DNA of 64,000 nt, from positions 2,728,001 through 2,792,000 of the forward strand of contig CAWUEX030000002.1 of NCBI GenBank assembly GCA_963921305.4. The letters run 5' to 3'. Below are positions 8,797 through 17,513 of this stretch, piece after piece. Below the pieces are notes generated by a model. The model searched no databases. It was not told where the DNA came from and worked only from the letters and a program-made list of their open reading frames with translations. Made by a program: the position numbers and the translations under genes. The DNA is from CAWUEX02 sp963921305. Its GTDB lineage: Bacteria > Pseudomonadota > Alphaproteobacteria > Rhodospirillales > Rhodospirillaceae. Each line of letters opens with the position of its first letter. The stretch's first letter is position 1.

Positions 8797-11259
8797 TTAG
8801 AAGCGGTAGAGCACTTCCACACCATAGCGGGCCTTGTCACCCGGGTGGATAAACGAGCCACCGAACTGCGGCGCTGGGATCACCTCTTCAAGGTATTCCT
8901 TGTCGAACAGGTTCTTGGCAAACCCTGTGATCGCCCAGTTTTCGGCTTCAATGCCGATGCGCAGGTTGACGATGTCATAGGCATCGCGCTGGGTGCGGCC
9001 ATAGTTGGCCGGTCCGAACAACGAGATTTGGTCTTGATCCTGCACGGTGTGGAACCAGGTCGGGCCGACGCGGCTGTAATCCGCACGTCCTACGATCTCG
9101 ATCGCATCAGTGACCGGGAACTGCGCCTGGATACCGGCGTTGATCGTGTAGTCCGGCGTGTACGGCGACTTGTTGCCGACCGTGTCCGGACGCACGGCGT
9201 TGGCCTTGATCTCACTGTCGAGAACGTTGAAGCCACCGTAGACGCTCAAGTTCTCGGACACCGCGGCATTGGCAGCAAACTCAAGGCCATAGATATCCAC
9301 GTCGTCGATGTTGTTAACGATACGCAGCAGACCGAACGCTCCGACGAAGAACTCGAAGAACTGCATGTCATCCACGCTGACGTAGTAACCCGCACCTTCG
9401 AGGGTCAGGCGGTCATCGAGGTAGCTTCCCTTGAAGCCCACTTCGAAGGCGCTTGACGTTTCCTCGCGGAACGAATCTTCAATGCCAACGCTGGTGCCCA
9501 GCGCATCGTTAATGAACAGATCGACCGTGGCTTTCGATCCAGCGTTGTTAAAGCCGCCGGACTTAAAGCCGATGCCCCAGTTGGCGAACAGGGTCGTTGT
9601 ATCGGCAACGTCCCGGGTCAAGCTGATCTTCGGCTGGAGTTCTTCGAACGCCTGCTTCTGATCGGCAATCACACCCGCCGGGTTAATGGCCGGGTTGAGG
9701 CCGGGGTTAATCGGATCGCCACCCTGGAAGCCGTCTGCCGGGTTGAAGTCGATGTAGGTCGACCGGGCATCCGTCGGCACCAGATTGCTGACTTTCCGCT
9801 CTTCGCGGTCGTAGCGCAGGGCAACGGACAGTTCGACATCGTCGTTCACGTCGTAAGCGATGTTGCCGAAGACGGCGTAGACCTGGCTGTCGAACTTGTC
9901 GTGCACCAGCTGTTCTGTGGCGTTCGGTTGGCCAGCCGGAATAAACAGCTGCGGCACAACTTCGGCGACGTCTTCAATACCCGTCGAAATACCGACGCGG
10001 CGGTTGAGGTCGAGGAAGTACGCACCCACCAGCCAGCGCAGATCCTGATCCTGCGGCGAGGCCAAGCGGATCTCGAAGCTGATGTCGTCCTGGAAGCGCT
10101 CTTGATATTGGGTGCCGTCACATGCCGTCGGCGTATACGGGCCCAAAATGGAGGAGGCGCCGTCAGGGCCGAGGACCTGTGGCGGCGGCAAGGTGACGCC
10201 GGCGGCGTTCAGCGCGTTGATGCTGGCTACACAGGCGGGCTCCTGGAAGAAGAAGCCAAAGGCGCCGGAGGTGCCGTCAGATCCGAAGGCATTGTCGATG
10301 TCCGAATACAGGCCCCAGGCGGTCAATGTACCCCAGTCGAATTCCTGGTCGTATTTGACCGAAATTTCCAAGGCGTCCTGATCGTTGTACGGGTCAATCT
10401 GGTTGACGAACTGGAAGTTGTGCTCATTGACGTCTTCGAACAGCAGCGGCTGGGCGAACAGGTCGGCCAGGAAGCTGGCGGCAAAGGCGGCATTGAACGA
10501 AATCGACGCGGCTTCCACCTCGCCATAGCGCGCTTTGATGTCCAGGGACGATGTTTCACTGGGCTCAAACACGAAACGGCCGGAAACATTGTAGTTCTCG
10601 AAGTCGTCGACGGACTTGGTTTGCAGGGTTTCGTTGAAATAGAACCCGTCCGTGTCACGCCAGTCGACCTGGAAGCTCACGCCGGCATTGTCGCCCACCG
10701 GTCCGGCCATGTAGGCGCTGGCGTAATAACTGTCGTCGTTCGCGCCCGATGCCTTAAACTCGCCGGTGAATTCGTCGCCCGGCTTCTTGGTGGTGACGAT
10801 AATCGCACCGGCTGCGGCGTTGCGGCCATAAATGGCGCCCTGTGGACCTTTCAAAATTTCGATCTGCTGCAGGTTGGCGTATTCGCGGTTCAGGGCGGCG
10901 GGGTTGGTGTGCAAGATGCCGTCGATGATCAGCGCGAAGCTGTTTTCGGCGTCACGCGCCCCATTGATGCCGCGGATGTTGACCTGAGTGTCGCCCACCT
11001 CGGCGGTGTCGACGATCGACACACCCGGGGTCAGGTAGATGAAGTCTTCCGCCCGTTGTACCCCGGCGCGTTCGAGCTGCTCGGTGGTGAAGGCGGTGAT
11101 GCTGGCGGGAACGTCCTGTAATGATTCCGACCGTTGACGGGCGGTCACGATGATTTCCTCAATCGCAACCTGCTGGGCCAACGACGGGGCGGACCACGAC
11201 GAGCTCATGAGAAGCACGCCGGTCGACAGCATGAGTGTCTTTTTCAGTGATGAACGATG
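8797..11259 (-). CDS. TonB-dependent outer-membrane receptor
   Basis: The 820-residue product is read from a GTG at 11259 because GGAGAG lies directly upstream and the protein then opens with VHRSSLKKTLMLSTG, a normal signal peptide ending SLAQ. It carries EEIIVTARQRS (TonB-box region), the plug motif EILKGPQGAIYGRNAAAGA, and a barrel ending in Phe (GVEVLYRF), as outer-membrane barrels do. It is a different subfamily from the receptor at 4.8 kb. Its substrate is unknown. A pair of long direct repeats lies in its upstream region. Confidence 0.95.
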   Translation of the reverse strand, partial: HRSSLKKTLMLSTGVLLMSSSWSAPSLAQQVAIEEIIVTARQRSESLQDVPASITAFTTEQLERAGVQRAEDFIYLTPGVSIVDTAEVGDTQVNIRGINGARDAENSFALIIDGILHTNPAALNREYANLQQIEILKGPQGAIYGRNAAAGAIIVTTKKPGDEFTGEFKASGANDDSYYASAYMAGPVGDNAGVSFQVDWRDTDGFYFNETLQTKSVDDFENYNVSGRFVFEPSETSSLDIKARYGEVEAASISFNAAFAASFLADLFAQPLLFEDVNEHNFQFVNQIDPYNDQDALEISVKYDQEFDWGTLTAWGLYSDIDNAFGSDGTSGAFGFFFQEPACVASINALNAAGVTLPPPQVLGPDGASSILGPYTPTACDGTQYQERFQDDISFEIRLASPQDQDLRWLVGAYFLDLNRRVGISTGIEDVAEVVPQLFIPAGQPNATEQLVHDKFDSQVYAVFGNIAYDVNDDVELSVALRYDREERKVSNLVPTDARSTYIDFNPADGFQGGDPINPGLNPAINPAGVIADQKQAFEELQPKISLTRDVADTTTLFANWGIGFKSGGFNNAGSKATVDLFINDALGTSVGIEDSFREETSSAFEVGFKGSYLDDRLTLEGAGYYVSVDDMQFFEFFVGAFGLLRIVNNIDDVDIYGLEFAANAAVSENLSVYGGFNVLDSEIKANAVRPDTVGNKSPYTPDYTINAGIQAQFPVTDAIEIVGRADYSRVGPTWFHTVQDQDQISLFGPANYGRTQRDAYDIVNLRIGIEAENWAITGFAKNLFDKEYLEEVIPAPQFGGSFIHPGDKARYGVEVLYRF

Positions 11260-11350
11260 CACTGTTTCTCTCTCCTTATGTTTTGGCGCCGTAAGCCGGA
11301 GCCATGGAACGGGTGTGTCCAAGTCAGCGTTTTACCGGGTCTCGTTGCCC

Positions 11351-11464
11351 ACGCCTTTTTGGACGACCGTCGCGAAACGAGCGAAAAGTACAACAAAATC
11401 ACATACTTGCAACGCAGCAACCGATACAAACTAAGGTTTAAAACGCTTTTGGACCGACCGTGGC
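11351..11464. repeat. Pair of imperfect 22-23 bp direct repeats in a 396-bp divergent intergenic region
   Basis: Copies at 11351-11373 and 11443-11464 share ACGC, TTTTGGAC and GACCGT blocks with one-base gaps and one mismatch, 92 bp apart. They lie between the divergent TonB receptor and M14 peptidase genes and could be regulator-binding sites. The rest of 11260-11655 has no gene I can support. Confidence 0.6.
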
Positions 11465-11655
11465 ACAACCGTCACAGACAAATTCCGATGGGTCCACGCG
11501 CTGTCACACCCAGGACTGCGGAAAGGGAAAAGAAAAATCGTTCCGTTCTCGTGGCTTATGCCGGTAGTGTCTAGCCAGACTTTGCCCCGGCGTCGAGTAG
11601 GGCTGAAATTTGTCTGAACAACAGAATCAGACGGCAAAAATGAGAGGGCGCGATC

Positions 11656-14295
11656 ATGTTTTTGAGCACGAAACCCAGGGCCGTATTCTTGGCCCTCATG
11701 TCCGCCCTATTGGCGAGCCCGCCCGCCTTGGCAGAGCCAGTTTCTTACTATGCCCCGCCGGGCGCGGACTATGACCCGGCCATTCCGACACCGCAATCTG
11801 TGCTTGGCTACGACATCGGTGAGGTGATTTCCAATCCAGGAACGGTCGACAGGTATGTCAGGGCAGTCGCCGAGGCGTCCGACCGCATCAGTATCGAGAC
11901 CATCGGCTGGAGCCACGAACGCCGGCCTATTGTGATGCTGACCATCTCGGATCCTGAAAATCTTGCCCGCATCGATGACATCAGAGAACGGCACCTCGCC
12001 TTGAGCGATCCCTCGTCGGGTCAATCGGTCACCGATGATATGCCCGCCATCACTTGGCTGGGTTTTGGTGTTCATGGCGATGAGACCAGCTGTATGGATG
12101 CGGCCTTACTCACAGTGTATCACTTAGCCGCCTCGCGCGATCCCGCCACATTGGCGCAGCTCCGCAACACCGTCATCTTGCTGGTGCCGGCCATGAATCC
12201 GGACGGCTACAACCGCGCCTCGACGTCATTGAACACGTTTCTGGCCGAAGCGCCGGTCGCCAATCTACAGCACGCTGAGCACAACGGCACCTGGCCGCGC
12301 GGGCGTACCAACCACTATTGGTTCGATCTCAATCGGCAGTGGGTGGCGCGCACGCAACCTGAGTCGCAGGCCTGGGGGGCGCAGTATCAGAAGTGGAAGC
12401 CCAACCTGCACATCGATTTTCATGAGATGAATATCGATTCCACCTACTTCTTCAGCCCCGGAATACCGGCGCAACGTAATCCGCTCATCCCCGACCGGGC
12501 CGTAGAGTTGGTGCGCACCATTGGCAACTACGCGCAGGAATATTTGGACAGCAATCAGGAGCTTTACTACTCCGAGGAGTTTTTCGACGACTACAACCCG
12601 GCGATGGGCTCCAACTACCCGCTGCTCAACGGCAGCGCGTCATTTCTGCTCGAAAACCGGGGCTTCGAAGGCCTCGTGGCTGAAAGTCCCAACGGTGATG
12701 TCACCTTCCCATCGCGCGTGCGCCGTCACTTCAACATCGCGGTCGCCATGGTGCGCGCGGCGTCGGATATGCGTGACTCCCTGCTGAGCTATCAACGCGA
12801 CTTCGTAACGTTGACCCGCCAAGCTGCTGCCTCCGACCGCACCAAGGGGTATGTCTTCTCCGCTGACGGAGACGATGCCCGCATGTTCCATTTCCTGGAG
12901 ATGCTCGACCGCCTCGATATCGACGTCTACCGCCTGGGCCGCACAATCCGCGATGGCAGCGACACGTTCCAGCCTGGCGACAGTTACGTCGTTCCTTCGG
13001 AGCAACCCGAATACAGGGTCATCCGCAATCTGTTCGAAACGCGCACTCAGTTCGGCGACGTTGTGTTTTATGACGCCACCACCTGGACCAAACCGCTCGC
13101 ATTCGGCTTGAAATATGCCGAGTTGTCTTCGGTCGGCGGGGGCACGCTGGGTGACCAGATCGATCCCTCGTTCCCCGCTCAGGACGCGCCCGATCGTGCG
13201 GCCTATGCCTATGTGTTCTCCTGGCAGGGCTACTACGCCCCCCGCGCGGTTTCACGCATTCTTAAAGCGGGCGGGCACGCGCGTGTTGGGGTGCAGCCCT
13301 TCACGGCCATGACCACCAAGGGCTCGGTCCGCATGCCGCGCGGGTCGATTATTGTGCCCGTCGGGGAAGGGCAACCGCTCGGCGGCACCGACCTTCACGA
13401 TCTGATGACTGCGATTGCATCTGAGGACGGTATTGCCGTCCATGCCGCTATTACAGGCCGCACGGCCCAGGGTATCGACTTCGGCGGTAACTATGCCAAA
13501 CCCTTGACCATGCCTCAGGTCTTTATGCCGATCGGCGAGGCGGTGCGCTTCTACGATGCCGGTGAACTTTGGCACCTCATGGATTACCGCATGAAAATTC
13601 CGGTGATGATGCGCGACACCACGGTCATGCGCGCGCTGAATTGGGATCGCATCACCCATCTGGTTCTGCCGGACGGCAGCTACAACGGTTTGGGTGAAGA
13701 ACAGGTCAAGCAGATCGACGCCTGGGTCAAAGCCGGGGGTACCTTGATCGCGATCAAGCGTGCGGCTTTGTGGGCGGTGGAGAAGAAATTCATCGACGTT
13801 GAAGTTATCGATGATTTCGCCATCGTTGGGTTTGGTGTGCCGGCGCCCAAACCCGATGAAGAGGCGGCCATTCCGGAGCGCCGTGACTATGCCGATAAGG
13901 AGTCTGTGGAGCAGGCCCAACGCATTCGCGGCACAATTTTCCGGGCCGATCTGGACGTCACCCATCCTCTTGGCTTCGGCTATTCCTCGCGGGATATCGC
14001 GTTATACCGGGAAAACCGCATTATTCTGGGGCAGTCGAGGAACCCCTTCGGCACGGTCGCGCAATATACAAACAGTCCATTGATCAGCGGTTATGCCAGT
14101 CCGGAAAACGTCAACAAGGTCGCCGGCGCGGCAGCTGTTCTCGCCGAACGGCGCGGGCGCGGGGCGGTGATTCTCATATCGGATAACCCAAACTTCCGGG
14201 CGTGGTGGTTCGGACCCAACAAACTATTCCTCAACAGCCTGTTCTTCTCGACCGCGATGCTGCCGGAGTTTTCCCGCTTTGACGAACAGGAATAA
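11656..14295 (+). CDS. Secreted M14-family zinc carboxypeptidase
   Basis: An 879-residue protein with a signal peptide (cleavage near ALA-E). The M14 domain covers roughly residues 50-370: zinc ligands in HGDETS (His140, Glu143) and the later His256 in IDFHEM, plus VPAMNPDGYN and DLNRQW, which shape the substrate pocket. The C-terminal 500 residues are an accessory region often seen in large M14 proteins of environmental bacteria, with a glutamine amidotransferase-like end. It probably trims peptides in the periplasm or outside the cell, feeding uptake such as the TonB receptor next door or the peptide-binding proteins in this window (inference). Confidence 0.9.
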   Translation: MFLSTKPRAVFLALMSALLASPPALAEPVSYYAPPGADYDPAIPTPQSVLGYDIGEVISNPGTVDRYVRAVAEASDRISIETIGWSHERRPIVMLTISDPENLARIDDIRERHLALSDPSSGQSVTDDMPAITWLGFGVHGDETSCMDAALLTVYHLAASRDPATLAQLRNTVILLVPAMNPDGYNRASTSLNTFLAEAPVANLQHAEHNGTWPRGRTNHYWFDLNRQWVARTQPESQAWGAQYQKWKPNLHIDFHEMNIDSTYFFSPGIPAQRNPLIPDRAVELVRTIGNYAQEYLDSNQELYYSEEFFDDYNPAMGSNYPLLNGSASFLLENRGFEGLVAESPNGDVTFPSRVRRHFNIAVAMVRAASDMRDSLLSYQRDFVTLTRQAAASDRTKGYVFSADGDDARMFHFLEMLDRLDIDVYRLGRTIRDGSDTFQPGDSYVVPSEQPEYRVIRNLFETRTQFGDVVFYDATTWTKPLAFGLKYAELSSVGGGTLGDQIDPSFPAQDAPDRAAYAYVFSWQGYYAPRAVSRILKAGGHARVGVQPFTAMTTKGSVRMPRGSIIVPVGEGQPLGGTDLHDLMTAIASEDGIAVHAAITGRTAQGIDFGGNYAKPLTMPQVFMPIGEAVRFYDAGELWHLMDYRMKIPVMMRDTTVMRALNWDRITHLVLPDGSYNGLGEEQVKQIDAWVKAGGTLIAIKRAALWAVEKKFIDVEVIDDFAIVGFGVPAPKPDEEAAIPERRDYADKESVEQAQRIRGTIFRADLDVTHPLGFGYSSRDIALYRENRIILGQSRNPFGTVAQYTNSPLISGYASPENVNKVAGAAAVLAERRGRGAVILISDNPNFRAWWFGPNKLFLNSLFFSTAMLPEFSRFDEQE

Positions 14296-14316
14296 CGTCA
14301 TTCGACGTGAAGTCTG

Positions 14317-15300
14317 TTATTGCGCCGCATAGGCGGCCCGGCCGGCGGCTAGAGCGTCTGCGATGTCCTGCGTGCGCCCGCCGATCCCGGTGATCAGTTC
14401 CGCATGGGTGCCGGTCGAGGCCGCTTTCCACGCTGCCCTTTGATCCGCTGAAAGCCGGTGAGCGGTGAACCCCTGCGCGTCTGCCTGCGCCAGGGCGTCC
14501 GCGTTCATTCCCGCGATGATTTGCCGGATGTCAGAGGTGCTTGCGAAACTGTCGGTTACGATATGCCGGTGAGCTTGAGATAGACCTTCAAGCCAGCGCG
14601 TATTTACGACCAGAAATCCGCCCAAATAAAAGTGCTCTGTCACCATGTAATGGGGCGCTTCCGCGACAAGACCTGTGCCTGCATAAGCGACCGTTGGTGT
14701 GAGTCCGCCGTCGATCAGTCCGGTCTGCAACCCGGGAATGGTTTCCGGGCTGGTCAGGTAGATGACATCCGCCCCTACGGCATCGAGAAACAGGCGTGAA
14801 GCGATGTCCTGGGTCGTGCGTAGGCGCACATCGATGGCATCGTCAGGCCAAAGAATGGGGCGGTTGGCGTAGATGTTCTGGCCGCCTAGGTCCAGCCATC
14901 GCAAGATCGTCAAGCCACGGTCTTGCAAATAGGGCTGAAACAGATCGATGAACACTGTGTCGACCACAAAGTCGAACTCGTCTTTGCTGTCGAACAGGAA
15001 GGGGGCGCCGAGGTAGCCTAACTCAGGAACGAGACTGGCGAGCACAAGCGTCGACAGGGAGGCGACCTTGATACGTCCGCGCCTGAGTCCGGTGAGGATT
15101 TGCTCTTCCGGTCCGCCTTCGCCATGGATGAGCAGGTTCGCAGTCAGCGCCCCGCCCGACCTGCTTTCCAGTTTTTCCGCGTAGTCATAAAAAATAGTCG
15201 CCGCCGGTGATCCGGGAATGACAAAGCCACCAACCTGAACTTCTTCCGCGGCGGCGGGCGCCGTCAAACTGAGCCATACGAACGCAAGAAGTTTTCTCAT
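14317..15300 (-). CDS. TRAP-type C4-dicarboxylate binding protein (DctP family)
   Basis: A 327-residue periplasmic binding protein with a signal peptide (MRKLLAFVWLSLTAPAAA). The DctP pattern is visible: GSPAATIFYDYAEKLESRSG, EEQILTGLRRGRIKVASLS, ANRPI with a following Arg-rich RLRTTQ segment, and GLQTGLIDGGLTP. The start ATG overlaps the stop of the upstream gene by 4 bp (ATGA), showing translational coupling. No DctQ or DctM membrane subunits are nearby, so it is an orphan binding protein or works with components encoded elsewhere. Confidence 0.88.
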   Translation of the reverse strand: MRKLLAFVWLSLTAPAAAEEVQVGGFVIPGSPAATIFYDYAEKLESRSGGALTANLLIHGEGGPEEQILTGLRRGRIKVASLSTLVLASLVPELGYLGAPFLFDSKDEFDFVVDTVFIDLFQPYLQDRGLTILRWLDLGGQNIYANRPILWPDDAIDVRLRTTQDIASRLFLDAVGADVIYLTSPETIPGLQTGLIDGGLTPTVAYAGTGLVAEAPHYMVTEHFYLGGFLVVNTRWLEGLSQAHRHIVTDSFASTSDIRQIIAGMNADALAQADAQGFTAHRLSADQRAAWKAASTGTHAELITGIGGRTQDIADALAAGRAAYAAQ

Positions 15301-16190
15301 TCGCCGGAGTCCAGCCACCCGGACAGCGCGTCAGCAATTTCCTGGGGGCCAGTGTCGAATATGTCATCGACAATGTCCGGCAACTCGATCAGGTCGGCGT
15401 GGGGAATCACTTCGCGGTGCACTTTCAAGGTTTGTTCGGTCAGCAACTCATGGGGCTGCAAAACCAATATGGGCTGGGTGATTTTTGGAAACTGCTCTTC
15501 CGGCGCATAGGACCACACGGCTTTGTAAGCGAACCAGGATTTGTCGAGTGAATGGATGTCTTCCAGGAAAACTTTGGCGGCGCGGTCTACGGAAACGCCT
15601 TCGGCTCTGTTTATGACCACCAGGTACCACCGGTTCAGGATGAACGTGCCGTCTTCCGGTAAACTTTTACCCTCTGGCAAACTGGCCAGACGCTCATCGC
15701 GATACTCCTGCGGATAATAGGCGATCCCGGATAAAGCGACCTTGCGCACCAAATCGGGATGCCGAACCGCCAGTTCCGACGCGATAAACACTCCGGTATG
15801 AAAGCCGAACACATCCACCGGGCCGTTGCCGTCCGCGCCGAGTCCGACCTCTTTCAACGCCACGGCCATTGCGTCGGCGATCCCAGCCATATCCGGGGGC
15901 GTGTCAGGCCGGTCGGACTCGCCATAACCCGGCGTGTCAAACGCGACGACCAAACGGTCTCGTCCCATCACCTCTAAAAGTGGCCTGTACTCCTCTGCCG
16001 ACTTTGGGTTTTGGTGAAAAAACGCAACCGGTGTCTTGTCGCCGGGGCCGGTTGGTGGATGGGCCAAATGAAAATGAATCTGCCCATAAGGCCCATCCAC
16101 ATAGCCCTTGCGGTACGGGACATCTCCGTCCGCCGAGGCCGCAGCGGGCCATAGCAGCAAAGCAAGTCCAATCGTGGCCTGTTTCAGCAT
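15297..16190 (-). CDS. Secreted alpha/beta-hydrolase-fold protein with His at the nucleophile position
   Basis: A 297-residue protein with a signal peptide (cleavage near ASA-D). The fold is clear: a VAFDTPGYGESDRP loop, then a nucleophile elbow VDVFGFHTGVFIASELAVRHP. Where family members have G-x-Ser-x-G this protein has G-F-His131-T-G. The usual C-terminal His after the last strand is also absent (IELPDIVDDIFDTGP), and the acid position reads PHE. It is therefore probably not a classical serine hydrolase. It is coupled by a 4-bp overlap to the DctP gene, so it may process or bind the same small molecule. A paralogue with the same elbow lies near 26 kb. Confidence 0.85.
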   Translation of the reverse strand: MLKQATIGLALLLWPAAASADGDVPYRKGYVDGPYGQIHFHLAHPPTGPGDKTPVAFFHQNPKSAEEYRPLLEVMGRDRLVVAFDTPGYGESDRPDTPPDMAGIADAMAVALKEVGLGADGNGPVDVFGFHTGVFIASELAVRHPDLVRKVALSGIAYYPQEYRDERLASLPEGKSLPEDGTFILNRWYLVVINRAEGVSVDRAAKVFLEDIHSLDKSWFAYKAVWSYAPEEQFPKITQPILVLQPHELLTEQTLKVHREVIPHADLIELPDIVDDIFDTGPQEIADALSGWLDSGE

Positions 16191-16274
16191 GATTGCGCCC
16201 CCCGTTCTTAATTTAGGGAAAACCCTACACGGTATCCCGCCGTCCCGAAAGCAGTCGCCGCTGGGAAACCGCGT

Positions 16275-17432
16275 CTAAAACAGGGAGAGTTGATTGACGC
16301 GGGAGTCTTTGGGAACGCAAAACTTTTGCGTAGAGAGCGCGAATGTGCGGGTATTTAGGCGATGCCGCCGCACCGCCAGACTGAAGCGCTTGGACAGCGC
16401 ATCCGCATAGGGGCCGCGTCCGACTTGGCGGCTGCCCCACGCAGGATGGTAATCCCGTCCGTCGTTCATAGACCGGATCAAGCCCATGATACGTCCGGCC
16501 CGATGTGGCGCCGTTTCCGCCAGCCACTCTTGAAACAGGTCTTTAACCTCAAGCGGCAGCCGCAACACCACATAGCCTGCTTTATCGGCGCCCGCATCCG
16601 CTGCCGCTTCAATGACCGATTCCATTTCATGATCGTTCAAACCGGGAATGGCTGGAGCGAACATCACGCCGACAGGTATGCCGGCCGCTTTCAATTGCCG
16701 GATGGCGTCCAGCCGCCGGCCGGGGGTTGATGCCCGGGGTTCCATGGAGCGCGCCAGCCGGTGATCCAACGTCGTTACGGACAACGCGACTTTGGCAAGT
16801 CCCTGTGCGGCCATCGGCCCGAGGATGTCGATGTCGCGCGTCACCAACGCAGACTTCGTTACAATTGCAACCGGATGATTAAACCGCGCCAGTACCTCTA
16901 AAACCGAACGCGTGATCTTCCGCTCTTTTTCCAACGGCTGATACGGATCGGTGTTGGTGCCCATGGCGATCACCTGGGGGCGGTACTTGGGTTTGCGCAG
17001 TTCCGTTTCCAGCAGATCCGCTGCGTCCGGTTTGACGAAAATCTTGGTTTCGAAATCCAGTCCCGCCGAAAGGCCGAGGTAGGCATGGGTCGGCCGCGCG
17101 AAGCAATACACACAGCCGTGCTCGCAGCCCCGGTAAGGGTTGATCGACCGGTCGAACGGCACATCCGGTGACTGATTGCGGGCAAGAATGCCGCGGGTGG
17201 AATCGCGCAGCACCTGGGTGCGCACCGCATCGGGGACGGTCTCTAAGTTGTTCCAGCCGTCATCCGCCGATACCAGCCGCTCGCGCTCATAACGGCCGGC
17301 TCGATTGGTGACGACGCCTCTGCCACGCCGTGCCTGCGGATGCACAAAGCTGGCTTCTTGGGCCTGTTGGACAACCTTTTGGGTGCCTGTGTGGGTGCCT
17401 GTGCGGGCGGTGGTTTTTGCAGCGTTTTCCAT
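16275..17432 (-). CDS. PA0069-family radical SAM protein (SplB-like)
   Basis: A 385-residue protein with CEHGCVYC (Cys103, Cys107, Cys110) binding the radical SAM [4Fe-4S] cluster, followed by MGTNTDPYQPLE and GLNDHEM, all typical of the PA0069 group related to spore photoproduct lyase. The reaction of this group is not known to me. The protein ends NQLSLF, a match to the beta sliding clamp binding motif QL(S/D)LF. Upstream lies a perfect LexA-type box, so the gene is likely SOS-induced and linked to DNA repair. The N-terminal 30 residues are low-complexity and Thr/Gln-rich. Confidence 0.9.
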   Translation of the reverse strand: MENAAKTTARTGTHTGTQKVVQQAQEASFVHPQARRGRGVVTNRAGRYERERLVSADDGWNNLETVPDAVRTQVLRDSTRGILARNQSPDVPFDRSINPYRGCEHGCVYCFARPTHAYLGLSAGLDFETKIFVKPDAADLLETELRKPKYRPQVIAMGTNTDPYQPLEKERKITRSVLEVLARFNHPVAIVTKSALVTRDIDILGPMAAQGLAKVALSVTTLDHRLARSMEPRASTPGRRLDAIRQLKAAGIPVGVMFAPAIPGLNDHEMESVIEAAADAGADKAGYVVLRLPLEVKDLFQEWLAETAPHRAGRIMGLIRSMNDGRDYHPAWGSRQVGRGPYADALSKRFSLAVRRHRLNTRTFALSTQKFCVPKDSRVNQLSLF

Positions 17433-17456
17433 GCTGCTAACCTACGCCCAAAATGA

Positions 17457-17471
17457 GAACAAAACAAGAAC
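17457..17471 (-). promoter_or_regulatory. LexA box (SOS operator), alphaproteobacterial type
   Basis: The plus strand reads GAACAAAACAAGAAC, which on the minus strand is GTTC-N7-GTTC, exactly the LexA operator known from alphaproteobacteria. It ends 25 bp before the start of the radical SAM gene, in the normal position to block its promoter. Confidence 0.8.
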
Positions 17472-17513
17472 TTTTGTAAGTGGAATTGTTACCCGCCAAG
17501 GCTTTGAAAACGC

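Noticed and set aside
9901..11121. Long open frame on the plus strand opposite the second TonB receptor
   Set aside because: It is a reverse-frame shadow of a clear TonB receptor; GC-rich codon use leaves the antisense frame open, and its product has no recognisable domain.
11260..11322. Upstream ATG at 11322 as the start of the second TonB receptor
   Set aside because: It would put 21 charged residues ahead of the signal peptide, while the GTG at 11259 has a ribosome site.
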